Shown here piece by piece: positions 5,943 through 13,170 of a stretch of DNA of 31,060 nucleotides. Numbering within the stretch: position 1 is the stretch's first letter; the number at the start of each line of letters is the position of its first letter. Below the pieces are notes generated by a model that did not search any database, was not told the DNA's origin, and saw nothing but the letters and a program-made list of their open reading frames with translations. Source of the DNA: a virus; IMG/VR virus record IMGVR_UViG_3300032285_000175, positions 1 through 31,060 of that record; one strand, 5' to 3'. A program made the translations under genes and the position numbers.

Positions 5943-6459
5943 TATTGTTGATGTTGGAACACCTAGTACAAAAGCTTCATCTAATGGTAGATCATATCAA
6001 GAGATTGAAGTAACTTATAAGACTGAGAACGGTCAAGTAAGTAATAAAAAGTTAATGTCTTTTAGTAATCCTTCTGTGTTTAATCACATTAAAGGTTTAG
6101 CTAAAGGCGATTCTGTTAACGTAACAACTGTTAAAAATGCCAAAGGCTTTTGGGATTGGACAGGTATTGGTAATGAAGGAGATGCACCAGTGGCTACACA
6201 AAGTAAACCAGCAGCTGCACAAGCAGGCGGTAGAGTAACAGGTAGTAACTATGAAACTAAAGAAGAACGTGCTGCACGACAAGTATATATTATTCGTCAA
6301 TCTTCTTTATCTACTGCAGTAGAATTGTTAGGTCAAGGTAAATCTGTTGACGAAGTTATTGCAACTGCTAAACAGTTTGAAGCTTATGTCTTTGCTAAGG
6401 ATCTTAACCCTACTAAAGAAGTAAACTTTGATGACATGGAAGATGACATCCCAGTCTAA
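5932..6459 (+). CDS. Single-stranded DNA-binding protein (OB-fold type)
   Basis: The 175-aa protein has an N-terminal beta-rich domain (residues ~1-80, SYQEIEVTYKTENGQVSNKKLMSF...WDWTGIG) consistent with an OB fold, a low-complexity Ala/Gln/Ser linker, a helical segment and a strongly acidic tail ending DDMEDDIPV. An acidic C-terminal tip is the hallmark used by bacterial and T7 SSBs to dock onto replication proteins. It lies between polymerase and 5'-exonuclease, overlapping both by a few bases. It should coat exposed single strands at the fork. Assignment rests on layout, tail and context rather than close identity. Confidence 0.75.
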   Translation: MLINIVDVGTPSTKASSNGRSYQEIEVTYKTENGQVSNKKLMSFSNPSVFNHIKGLAKGDSVNVTTVKNAKGFWDWTGIGNEGDAPVATQSKPAAAQAGGRVTGSNYETKEERAARQVYIIRQSSLSTAVELLGQGKSVDEVIATAKQFEAYVFAKDLNPTKEVNFDDMEDDIPV

Positions 6460-7133
6460 TGAGAGCACTTATTGATGCTGATATAGTGGCGTATAGGGTT
6501 GCCTGTACGCTACAAGATGATGATGCTCAGGACTTTGCGTATGCTAGGACAGAAGATCTAGTTGATCATATCCTAGTTAGTACCGAAGCTTCTGAGTATA
6601 ATCTTTATTTAACGGGTAAGAATAACTTTAGGTATAGTATATACCCTGAATATAAAGCCCACCGTCCTAAAGAAAAACCATTCTGGTTAGAATCTATTCG
6701 TCAATATCTTATTGCTACATTTAATGCAGAAGTTATTGATGGTATGGAAGCTGACGATGCACTTGGCTTAAATCAAACAGATGATACTATTATTTGTTCT
6801 ATAGATAAAGATCTTCTTATGATTCCTGGTAAACATTTTAACTTTGTTAAGAATGAATTCTATGAGGTTACTGAGTTCGAAGGACTTAAACACTTCTATA
6901 AGCAATGTCTTATGGGTGATAGGTCTGATAACATTAAAGGCATAGAAAAGATTGGTACTAAAAAAGCAGATAAACTCTTAGCTGAATGTGAAACAGAACA
7001 ACATCTATTTGACACAGTTAGAGATGCTTATAGTAACGATGAAGAGTTTAAGATGAATGCTCAGGTTCTTTGGATTAGACAAAAAGGAAAGGAAGATTGG
7101 TTAAATGATTATATCAAATTGTGTGCAGAATAA
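6459..7133 (+). CDS. 5'-3' exonuclease (FEN/PIN family)
   Basis: The 224-aa protein has the metal-binding acidic residues of flap nucleases in order: D6/D8 (LIDADIVAY), E97/D99/D100 (MEADDALGL), D116/D118 (SIDKDLL), D154/D157 (MGDRSDNIKG). These are followed by a helix-hairpin-helix (GIEKIGTKKADKLL). This family removes RNA primers, and in T7-like phages also degrades host DNA to nucleotides. The ATG shares one base with the SSB stop (TAATG). It is full length for the phage branch. Confident assignment. Confidence 0.93.
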   Translation: MRALIDADIVAYRVACTLQDDDAQDFAYARTEDLVDHILVSTEASEYNLYLTGKNNFRYSIYPEYKAHRPKEKPFWLESIRQYLIATFNAEVIDGMEADDALGLNQTDDTIICSIDKDLLMIPGKHFNFVKNEFYEVTEFEGLKHFYKQCLMGDRSDNIKGIEKIGTKKADKLLAECETEQHLFDTVRDAYSNDEEFKMNAQVLWIRQKGKEDWLNDYIKLCAE

Positions 7134-7299
7134 AGACGGGTCACTAGACTTTGAGTTTCATGTGGATGCTAAAGAAGCAGCTTTTTTAATGGACTATGCT
7201 ATTAAAGAACTGGTGCGTAGAGGTGTATTTGAAGTTGCAACAGAAGCTGCAGAACAAGAACTAGATTTATTTAAAGAAGAAGGTGGTCAATTAAATTGA
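7105..7299 (+). CDS. Hypothetical small protein, 64 aa
   Basis: The gene overlaps the exonuclease end by 29 bases and is preceded by AAGGAAG. The product begins with beta-like residues (DGSLDFEFHVDAKEAAF), then one amphipathic helix (LMDYAIKELVRRGVFEVATEAAEQELDLFKEE). Small DGS-x-x-F-F-type phage proteins of this shape are common and have no known role. A second, very short TTG frame overlaps its stop. Confidence 0.6.
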   Translation: MIISNCVQNKDGSLDFEFHVDAKEAAFLMDYAIKELVRRGVFEVATEAAEQELDLFKEEGGQLN

Positions 7300-7349
7300 T
7301 CATCTTACTTTGGGTAGGTTTAATGGTTTTAATTTATGAAGGAGAGTAA
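7296..7349 (+). CDS. Possible 17-aa hydrophobic micropeptide
   Basis: TTG at 7296 overlaps the previous TGA (TTGA, the same arrangement as at 3930) with AAGGTGG about ten bases upstream. The frame encodes one apolar segment, IILLWVGLMVLIYEGE, long enough for a short membrane span. Its last codons contain the AAGGAG site of the next gene. It could be a membrane micropeptide or simply a coupling leader that brings ribosomes to the next start. There is no homology evidence. Confidence 0.35.
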   Translation: MIILLWVGLMVLIYEGE

Positions 7350-7350
7350 C

Positions 7351-7554
7351 ATGAGTACAGGAAATTCACCAGCATTTCCATGTCAAGATAATAAAAAACA
7401 AATCTGGACTGGTATGAACCTACGGGATTACATAGCGATGGAATCATTGCATGCTTTAATTGATTCTAAATGGTCAGAAGATCCTAAAGTATTAGCTGAA
7501 CAGTCTTATAAAGTCTCAGACGCAATGCTTGAAGAACGGGCCAAGTATCCGTAA
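7351..7554 (+). CDS. Phage hypothetical protein with GMxLRDYIA motif, 67 aa
   Basis: The start at 7351 has AAGGAG (7339-7344) six bases upstream; an in-frame ATG at 7336 overlaps that site and is unlikely. The product carries GMNLRDYIAMESL and YKVSDAMLEERAKYP, the two halves of a small protein found in very many phages and prophages (G-M-S/T-L-R-D-Y ... A-D-A-M-L-x-E-R). No function is known. It follows the replication genes. Confidence 0.8.
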   Translation: MSTGNSPAFPCQDNKKQIWTGMNLRDYIAMESLHALIDSKWSEDPKVLAEQSYKVSDAMLEERAKYP

Positions 7555-7584
7555 TTACTACTATCATCATTATTCGGGGGCGTC

Positions 7585-7911
7585 ATGAAAAAGTTATTAT
7601 TAATTCTAGGATTATGTTTAAGCACGGTTGCAATTGCTGAGGCATTTAAATATTTACATTACAAGTTTAACCAAAACGTTGTTGTAACTATTTCTAATAT
7701 TCCTTGTCCTTTGCCAGAACTTAAAGACTTATACCCCTTAACTGCGGTAGCTACTAGAGTTGACGGTGAACGTCTTCTTGCATGTTATACTCACGAAGGT
7801 GATGAAGTTGTAATACAATGGTACAAAGGTGACAAAAGCAGATTTCCTGCTAATGTCTTTCTTACTAATCCTAAGATAGACAATACTTATAAAACGGAAC
7901 CTACATTATAA
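7585..7911 (+). CDS. Secreted small protein with Sec signal peptide
   Basis: A 108-aa protein with a typical signal peptide: KK at the start, a leucine-rich core (LLLILGLCLSTVAI) and a likely AEA cleavage site at about residue 20. The mature part has two cysteines (C41, C67) that could form a disulfide in the periplasm, and a beta-rich pattern (VVVTISN, LLACYTH, EVVIQWY). Short exported proteins of this kind in phage early regions sometimes act on the cell envelope or exclude other phages, but no activity can be inferred. GGGGGCG upstream is a poor ribosome-binding site. The stop shares a base with the HNH gene start. Confidence 0.7.
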   Translation: MKKLLLILGLCLSTVAIAEAFKYLHYKFNQNVVVTISNIPCPLPELKDLYPLTAVATRVDGERLLACYTHEGDEVVIQWYKGDKSRFPANVFLTNPKIDNTYKTEPTL

Positions 7912-8267
7912 TGGAGTGGACTGATGGCAGAATTAAAGGATTTATTACGTCCGTGTTGCGGGGCGGATACAGACGTTGGCCTCCTAAATACGAAACGCTT
8001 AAGGAAGCACAAACTGGTAAGAAGATTAACGAACTTACTAAACGCATGGGTATGCACTATAAATGTAAAAAGTGTAAAGGTGAATACCCTGCTAAACAAG
8101 TACAAGTTGATCATATCAAACCAGTGGTTGATGTTAAAGTTGGGTTTACATCTTGGGATGACTTCATTGAAAGACTGTATTGTGGCAAAGAAAACTTGCA
8201 AGTCTTGTGCAAAGAATGCCACGACAAGAAAACTCTAAAAGAGAAAAAGCAAAGGATAAAGAAATGA
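7911..8267 (+). CDS. HNH endonuclease
   Basis: The 118-aa protein has a compact HNH core: zinc knuckles C52-x2-C55 and C100-x2-C103, the DH pair D67/H68 in VQVDHIKPVV, N95 in ENLQVLC, and H104. The short length and lack of a DNA-recognition extension resemble the single-domain HNH proteins free-standing in many podoviruses rather than an intron-borne homing enzyme. It is translationally coupled on both sides (TAATG before, ATGA after). Its role could be host DNA degradation or DNA processing. It is not next to the split polymerase, so it is not an obvious cause of that split. Confidence 0.9.
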   Translation: MEWTDGRIKGFITSVLRGGYRRWPPKYETLKEAQTGKKINELTKRMGMHYKCKKCKGEYPAKQVQVDHIKPVVDVKVGFTSWDDFIERLYCGKENLQVLCKECHDKKTLKEKKQRIKK

Positions 8268-9406
8268 ATACAGTAGAATTGTTTAAAGATCATAAGTATG
8301 TACATTTAAAAGATTTCTTACCTAAACATACTTGTGAAGAACTTACTACTGAACTTAAACGTTTAGTTGCAGAAAACAAAACAGTTAATGATCCACAATG
8401 TCCTTTGTCTCAAGCAGTACATGGTGCAGAAGCTTTTGATAGACTACTTGAATACCTTACACCTTACTTTGAAAAAGCTAGTGGACTTAAACTATTCCCT
8501 ACATACTCATACGCTAGGTTATATGATACTCAAGGTGAAGAACTAAAGAATCATCGTGATCGTCCTGCATGTGAAATTAGTGCTACTCTTACATTAGGGT
8601 TTGAGGGTGATGTATGGCCTATTTACATGGGTGACAATGAAGATAAATCAAATTCATCTGAAATTAAAATGGAAGTTGGGGATGCTGTTATGTATCGTGG
8701 TATGGATAAATACCATTGGCGTGAACCTTATACTGAAGGTAAGTGGCAAGCCCAAGTATTCTTACACTATGTAGATCAAGATGGTCCTCATGCTGAATGG
8801 AAATATGACAAGCGTGAATCATTAGGTATCAGTAAAACTAATACACAAGTACAGCAATTTGATGTATGCTATGTAATGAAAAACGCTGTATCTAATTCAT
8901 TTTGTGATAATCTTATTAAAGAGTATTCTAAAGATGAAGTAGAAAAAGAACAACCTTTTATTGGTGATGGTAGAGATCCTAATGTAAACATTAATCTTGA
9001 CATTAGAAATGTATTAAGACTTCCTTTACCAATGAATCAAGGTATTGGTGCTACATTAACATCAACTGCTTTAAATATAAACCATCAATTTTGGCAATAT
9101 AATGTAACACATTCTAATCAAACAGAGTTTCTTATGTATGATGTTAATGGTAAGTATGAAGCACATGTTGATACTTTCCATCAATTAGGAAATGAAACTC
9201 GTAAACTAACAGCACTAGCTATTCTTAATGATGACTTTGAAGGTGGTAAGTTTTATATTATGAATAGCCATGAAAAGATTTACCCACCACAAGAGAAAGG
9301 TGATATAATTGTATTCCCTTCTTTTATGGTGCATGGTGTAGAACCAGTAACAAAAGGTAAACGATATACAGTAGTAACATGGATGGTCGGTCCATACTTT
9401 AAATAG
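8264..9406 (+). CDS. Double-domain 2-oxoglutarate/Fe(II) oxygenase
   Basis: The start at 8264 overlaps the HNH stop (ATGA) with AAGGA seven bases upstream, giving 380 aa. The C-terminal half is a clear 2OG-Fe(II) hydroxylase: H301-x-D303, H357 and R367 (HVDTFHQ ... FPSFMVHGVEPVTKGKR). The N-terminal half repeats the layout: H97-x-D99 and H151 (NHRDRPACEISATLTL ... YRGMDKYHWREPY), but the usual 2OG-binding Arg is replaced by the sequence GKW, with K160 the possible substitute. Such enzymes hydroxylate protein, nucleic-acid or small substrates and are common in marine phages, usually as single domains. The substrate is unknown. It lies between the HNH nuclease and a DEDD exonuclease. Confidence 0.88.
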   Translation: MNTVELFKDHKYVHLKDFLPKHTCEELTTELKRLVAENKTVNDPQCPLSQAVHGAEAFDRLLEYLTPYFEKASGLKLFPTYSYARLYDTQGEELKNHRDRPACEISATLTLGFEGDVWPIYMGDNEDKSNSSEIKMEVGDAVMYRGMDKYHWREPYTEGKWQAQVFLHYVDQDGPHAEWKYDKRESLGISKTNTQVQQFDVCYVMKNAVSNSFCDNLIKEYSKDEVEKEQPFIGDGRDPNVNINLDIRNVLRLPLPMNQGIGATLTSTALNINHQFWQYNVTHSNQTEFLMYDVNGKYEAHVDTFHQLGNETRKLTALAILNDDFEGGKFYIMNSHEKIYPPQEKGDIIVFPSFMVHGVEPVTKGKRYTVVTWMVGPYFK

Positions 9407-9414
9407 GAGATAGA

Positions 9415-10161
9415 ATGAGTAAAATATTACTATTAGATATTGAAATGGCACCAAACGTAGCACACGTGTGGGGTATTTGGGATCAGAACATTGGTATCAA
9501 TCAATTACAAGAATCATCTTATGTTATGTGTTATGCAGCTAAATGGCTAGGTGACAAGAAGATGATGTTTGACTCTGTTAAAAAGTCTGGTGACAAGAAA
9601 ATGCTGGAGGGCATTCATAAACTTTTAGATGAAGCGGATGCTGTCATACATTATAATGGCAAGAGGTTTGACATCCCATCTCTGAACAAGGAGTTTCTGC
9701 TTCATGGAATGTTTCCTCCAGCTCCTTTTAAAGAAATTGACTTACTAACTGTAGCTAAGGGTAGGTTTAGATTTGTATCTAACAAACTAGACTATGTAGC
9801 ACAACAGCTAGGACTCGGTAAAAAGACTGAACATAGTGGTCATGAACTATGGGTACAATGTATGGCGGGTATCCCTAAAGCTTGGAAGTTAATGGAAGAG
9901 TATAACAAGAACGATGTTATCCTTCTAGAAAAGGTTTATGAACGTTTTAAACCTTGGATTAAAAATCACCTTAACCGTAACTTAGTTGAAGGTACAGACT
10001 TATGTTGCCCTACATGTGCATCTAAAAACTTCCAACGACGTGGTTATAACATGACTGCGGCAGGTAAATACCAACGATATCAATGTCGTGCTTGTGGTAA
10101 TTGGTTTAGGGATAATAAGAACCTTAAAGAAAAAGGTTCTATGAAGCTTGTAAATGTTTAA
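9415..10161 (+). CDS. DEDD (RNase H-like) exonuclease with C-terminal zinc ribbon
   Basis: The 248-aa protein starts with D8-x-E10 (LLLDIEMAP), then HYNGKRFDIP (D86) and Y163-x3-D167 (YNKNDVILL), the DEDDy pattern of YprB/DnaQ-type 3'-5' exonucleases. Residues ~195-230 form a zinc ribbon (C198-x2-C201, C224-x2-C227; RRGYN...YQRYQCRACGNWFRD) that resembles the DNA-binding ribbon of IS1-type transposases. The ribbon probably helps hold nucleic acid. AGGAG sits upstream of the ATG. A role in DNA repair, recombination or RNA processing is possible. Confidence 0.85.
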   Translation: MSKILLLDIEMAPNVAHVWGIWDQNIGINQLQESSYVMCYAAKWLGDKKMMFDSVKKSGDKKMLEGIHKLLDEADAVIHYNGKRFDIPSLNKEFLLHGMFPPAPFKEIDLLTVAKGRFRFVSNKLDYVAQQLGLGKKTEHSGHELWVQCMAGIPKAWKLMEEYNKNDVILLEKVYERFKPWIKNHLNRNLVEGTDLCCPTCASKNFQRRGYNMTAAGKYQRYQCRACGNWFRDNKNLKEKGSMKLVNV

Positions 10162-10176
10162 AAAGGATGGTATAAT
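10148..10176 (+). promoter_or_regulatory. Possible extended -10 promoter before DUF3310 gene
   Basis: TGGTATAAT gives an extended -10 box (TATAAT at 10171-10176) with TTGTAA (10148-10153) 17 bases upstream as a partial -35 hexamer. A start near 10183 would coincide with the ATG, so the message would be nearly leaderless. It could serve the DUF3310 and ribonucleotide reductase genes. Chance matches are likely in AT-rich DNA. Confidence 0.3.
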
Positions 10177-10182
10177 AATAGT

Positions 10183-10407
10183 ATGAGTAAATTTCCAGAA
10201 CTAAAAAAAGCTATAGAAAAACAAGTAGCAGGTACACATTACAAGAAGTATGTAATACAACCTGTTGAATTTATTACTAAAAACAATATACCTTATATTG
10301 AAGGTAATATTATTAAATATATCTGTCGATGGCAAGACAAAGGTGGTGTGGAAGATCTTGATAAAGTTATCCACTATGTAGAACTATTAAAAGAATTGAA
10401 ATCATAA
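10183..10407 (+). CDS. DUF3310 family protein, 74 aa
   Basis: The protein matches the DUF3310 layout: QVAGTHYKKYVIQPVEFI followed by NIIKYICRW...GGVEDLDKVIHYVELL. These small phage proteins are sometimes labelled nucleotide kinase-like on weak grounds; no reaction is established. There is no good ribosome-binding site close to the ATG (AAGGA lies 15 bases away). It precedes the ribonucleotide reductase, consistent with a link to nucleotide metabolism, but this is only context. Confidence 0.85.
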   Translation: MSKFPELKKAIEKQVAGTHYKKYVIQPVEFITKNNIPYIEGNIIKYICRWQDKGGVEDLDKVIHYVELLKELKS

Positions 10408-10408
10408 T

Positions 10409-10594
10409 ATGCAATTAACTTTAGAAGAGTTGAAAGAACGACTTGCGGATAGACTAGATGAGATAACTCTTCTAGAGTTGCTTAACATTACTTCTTACGA
10501 TTTAGTAGAACGATTTGCTGATCTTATAGAAGATAACTACGATAAACTTCAGAAAGAAATTAACGATGACTACGAAACTGACGAACTACAGTAA
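10409..10594 (+). CDS. Hypothetical acidic helical protein, 61 aa
   Basis: The product (LTLEELKERLADRLDEITLLELLNITSYDLVERFADLI...) is acidic and almost entirely helical, of a type often seen in phage early regions: a T-x-EELK-x-R-LA opening and an ITS-x-DLV-x-RF segment. It starts one base after the DUF3310 stop and overlaps the ribonucleotide reductase start by 29 bases. The function is unknown. Confidence 0.75.
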   Translation: MQLTLEELKERLADRLDEITLLELLNITSYDLVERFADLIEDNYDKLQKEINDDYETDELQ

Positions 10595-12443
10595 GTTTAT
10601 ACATAAGTCTCGATATGCTAGATATATTGAGGCTGAACAAAGACGTGAGTCTTGGGAAGAAACTGTTGATAGACTTGTGTCTTATTTAAAGACTAAAGCT
10701 ACTGCTAAGTCTATACCTTGGGATGATTTAAAACAATCTATTATAGACCTAGAAGTTATGCCTTCTATGCGTCTATTAATGACTGCAGGTGAAGCAGTAG
10801 AACGAGATAACATCTCTGCTTATAACTGTTCTTACCTAGCTATTAATAACAAACGAGCTTTCTCTGAAGCTCTATATATTCTAATGAATGGTACTGGTGT
10901 TGGGTTCTCATGTGAACGTCAAGAGATTGATAAACTACCAGCACTACCAACATCCTTTAAGGAGGTAGATGATGTCATTGCAGTTGGAGACTCAAAACTC
11001 GGATGGGCTAAAGCCTTTAAAAAGCTATTGTCATCATTGTGGGAAGGAGACATTCCGAGAGTTGACTACTCAAAAGTCCGTCCAGCTGGGGCTAGACTCA
11101 AAACCTTTGGTGGAAGAGCATCGGGTCCTGAACCATTGCGTAAGTTGTTTGAATTTACTATCGGAGTATGTAAGAGTGCAGCGGGTAGAAAACTAAACTC
11201 TTTAGAAGTACACGATATTATGTGTATGATTGGTGAGATTGTTGTAGTAGGTGGTGTAAGACGTTCTGCTCTAATCTCTTTAAGTAACTTAACAGATCGC
11301 AGAATGCGTGAAGCTAAAATGGGAGCGTGGTATAATGATCATCCATATAGAGGCCTTGCCAACAACTCGGTGGCCTATACTGAGAAACCAGATAGTGAAA
11401 CTTTCATGGAAGAATGGGTTAGTTTGGTTAAGTCCAAGTCAGGTGAACGAGGAATATTTAATCGTGTTGCTTCTCAAAATCAAGCAGCAAAGTGGGGAAG
11501 ACGTGATCCGTCTCTCAGCTACGGAACCAATCCATGTTCAGAAATTATCCTCCGTGATAAACAGTTCTGCAATCTTACAGAAGTGGTTGTACGGGAAAAA
11601 GATACCAGAGATTCCTTACTTAAAAAGGTTAAGTTGGCTACCATCTTGGGTACCATTCAGTCGACACTAATAGACTTCCAATTCTTATCTGAAGAATGGA
11701 AAAAGAACACTGAAGAAGAACGCTTATTAGGAGTATCATTAACAGGTATTATGGATTGTAAAGTAACTAACAATCCTGATCCATTACTATTAGAGGAGTT
11801 GCGTGATGCAGCGAGAGAAACAAACAAACAACTTTCTAAGGAGCTTGGTATACCTCCTTCTGCTTCTATCACTTGTGTTAAACCCTCAGGTACCGTCTCC
11901 CAGTTGGTGGATAGTGCTAGCGGCATTCATGCTAGACACAATACTTTTTATATACGAAGGGTACGGATTGATAAAAAGGATCCTGTATACACGTTCCTTA
12001 AGGAAAAAGGCTTCCCAGTGGAAGACGAAGTATTTAGGCCTGATTCGACAGCTGTGTTCAGCTTTCCGATGAAAGCCCCTAAAGGTGCTATAACACGTAA
12101 TGACATGACTGCTATTGAGCAATTAAACTTATGGTTAGTCTACCAACGTCATTGGTGTGAGCACAAACCTTCTGTTACTATTACAGTGACAGATGAAGAG
12201 TGGCCTGAAGTTGGTGCATGGGTATGGAAACACTTTGATGAAGTAAGTGGTATTAGCTTCCTTCCTCATTCAAATCATACGTATCAACAAGCACCATATG
12301 AGGACATTAATGAAGAACAATACAAAGAATTAGCATCCAAGATGCCTGGTGATATTAACTGGGAAGATCTTATTGAAAAGGATGATAATACTGAGGGTAG
12401 TCAAACCTTAGCATGTGTTGGTAATACATGTGAGATAGCATAA
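10566..12443 (+). CDS. Class II (B12-dependent) ribonucleotide reductase, monomeric type
   Basis: This 625-aa enzyme makes deoxyribonucleotides using adenosylcobalamin to generate the active-site radical. It has C88 (AYNCSY), N322-P-C324-S-E326 and C335 (CNLTE), matching the catalytic Cys/Asn/Glu set of Lactobacillus RTPR with the same spacing of 11 between the two late cysteines. The tail CVGNTCEIA supplies the redox pair C617/C622, with the same spacing as in RTPR. It is somewhat shorter than the ~740-aa RTPR. No small subunit is needed, and it works with or without oxygen. The host must make or import B12. It closes the replication block. Assignment is firm. Confidence 0.93.
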   Translation: MTTKLTNYSKFIHKSRYARYIEAEQRRESWEETVDRLVSYLKTKATAKSIPWDDLKQSIIDLEVMPSMRLLMTAGEAVERDNISAYNCSYLAINNKRAFSEALYILMNGTGVGFSCERQEIDKLPALPTSFKEVDDVIAVGDSKLGWAKAFKKLLSSLWEGDIPRVDYSKVRPAGARLKTFGGRASGPEPLRKLFEFTIGVCKSAAGRKLNSLEVHDIMCMIGEIVVVGGVRRSALISLSNLTDRRMREAKMGAWYNDHPYRGLANNSVAYTEKPDSETFMEEWVSLVKSKSGERGIFNRVASQNQAAKWGRRDPSLSYGTNPCSEIILRDKQFCNLTEVVVREKDTRDSLLKKVKLATILGTIQSTLIDFQFLSEEWKKNTEEERLLGVSLTGIMDCKVTNNPDPLLLEELRDAARETNKQLSKELGIPPSASITCVKPSGTVSQLVDSASGIHARHNTFYIRRVRIDKKDPVYTFLKEKGFPVEDEVFRPDSTAVFSFPMKAPKGAITRNDMTAIEQLNLWLVYQRHWCEHKPSVTITVTDEEWPEVGAWVWKHFDEVSGISFLPHSNHTYQQAPYEDINEEQYKELASKMPGDINWEDLIEKDDNTEGSQTLACVGNTCEIA

Positions 12444-12583
12444 TGGAAGTATCAATTAAACCAATATGCGGTGTATCACTAGGGTTTGAGATAGTTGAGA
12501 CTAAATATATGCCTGAACTAGATGATGACGGTACCTACTTAGTCTTAGAACTTCTCATATTTAGAGTAGTAATTTCATTTTAA
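12443..12583 (+). CDS. Hypothetical small protein, 46 aa
   Basis: The ATG shares a base with the reductase stop (TAATG). The product has VSLGFEIVETKYM, then an acidic turn (PELDDDG) and an apolar C-terminal strand or short membrane segment (YLVLELLIFRVVISF). Short phage and bacterial proteins with a GFE...LVLDLLI pattern are common; none has a known role. Confidence 0.6.
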   Translation: MEVSIKPICGVSLGFEIVETKYMPELDDDGTYLVLELLIFRVVISF

Positions 12584-12596
12584 CAAAGGAGATAGT

Positions 12597-12743
12597 ATGA
12601 ACTACGATGGCGTGCAAATTAATAAAGTATCAAATGGTTATATCGTCAATGCAACAAAACTTGATGTCCTAACCAAAACACAGGATAACAAGATTGCAAT
12701 CTTTGCAAACTTTGACGAAGTTCTAGCCTTTCTGAAGGGCTAA
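12597..12743 (+). CDS. Hypothetical small protein, 48 aa
   Basis: A 48-codon frame with AAGGAG (12586-12591) five bases before the ATG. The product is beta-rich at first (VQINKVSNGYIVNAT) and ends IAIFANFDEVLAFLKG; this final F-x-x-FDEVL-x-FL pattern is seen in other short phage proteins. It is the last + strand gene and is followed by the intrinsic terminator. The function is unknown. Confidence 0.7.
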   Translation: MNYDGVQINKVSNGYIVNATKLDVLTKTQDNKIAIFANFDEVLAFLKG

Positions 12744-12752
12744 TCTGTAGTA

Positions 12753-12779
12753 GGGGGAGTGCAATGCTCCCCTTTTTTT
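12753..12779 (+). terminator. Intrinsic terminator ending the early operon
   Basis: GGGGAG pairs with CTCCCC (plus two wobble pairs inside) and is followed by seven T on the + strand. It stands ten bases after the last early gene. On the - strand no T-run follows the stem, so it stops rightward transcription only. The T-run overlaps the stop codon of the first late-strand gene, so the two operons meet with almost no spacer. Confidence 0.88.
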
Positions 12780-13170
12780 ATTCTATTGTAAGCTCTATAG
12801 TCTTTTCTAATTCCATCTTAGCAAACAATGGATCAAAAGCAATCTTAGAATTACCAATAAAATCTTTCCCTGCCCAAGTAGTACCTACCAATATACATCC
12901 TTCAGTATCAGCACTTGAGTTTCCTGTATGAATACGTACACCTTCAAACCCAGGAACACTTAAGACATGAGGTAGTCTGCGCTTAAAACGATTAGAAACA
13001 TCAATGATGACAGAATAAGTGCCAGTAGGAATAGCTGTTTGTCCATCTATCTTCTCTCCTTTAGGTCTAACCGTATCTTCTAAAGTATAACAATAAAATG
13101 TACCATTAACATATAGTTTACCTACTGTATATGTTTTAGCGTACTCAAATCTTTTAAGTATTAGTTTCAT
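12778..13170 (-). CDS. DUF5675 protein, possible cell-wall enzyme
   Basis: The 130-aa protein fits DUF5675: TLED...AIPTGTYSV, then GVRIHTGNSSADTEGCILVG. The H81 and C92 arrangement (H-x10-C with G-C-I) recalls the HxxG...S-x-GC active site of L,D-transpeptidase-like folds, so action on peptidoglycan is plausible. In other phages this family often sits near lysis or tail genes. It is the last gene of the late operon, far from the holins. No signal peptide. Enzymatic activity is not established for the family as far as I know. Confidence 0.75.
   Translation of the reverse strand: MKLILKRFEYAKTYTVGKLYVNGTFYCYTLEDTVRPKGEKIDGQTAIPTGTYSVIIDVSNRFKRRLPHVLSVPGFEGVRIHTGNSSADTEGCILVGTTWAGKDFIGNSKIAFDPLFAKMELEKTIELTIE

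Noticed and set aside
8180-8263. Upstream extension of the oxygenase gene
   Set aside because: The ATG at 8264 has AAGGA at good distance and overlaps the previous stop as ATGA; the extension would translate the HNH gene in another frame.
7911-8267. HNH enzyme as a homing endonuclease that split the polymerase
   Set aside because: It lies nearly 2 kb away from the split and there is no inserted sequence at the junction; the two polymerase frames simply overlap.
11657-12122. Two open frames of 78-89 codons on the - strand inside the reductase gene
   Set aside because: They lie fully inside a firmly identified gene, lack ribosome-binding sites and have no recognisable product.
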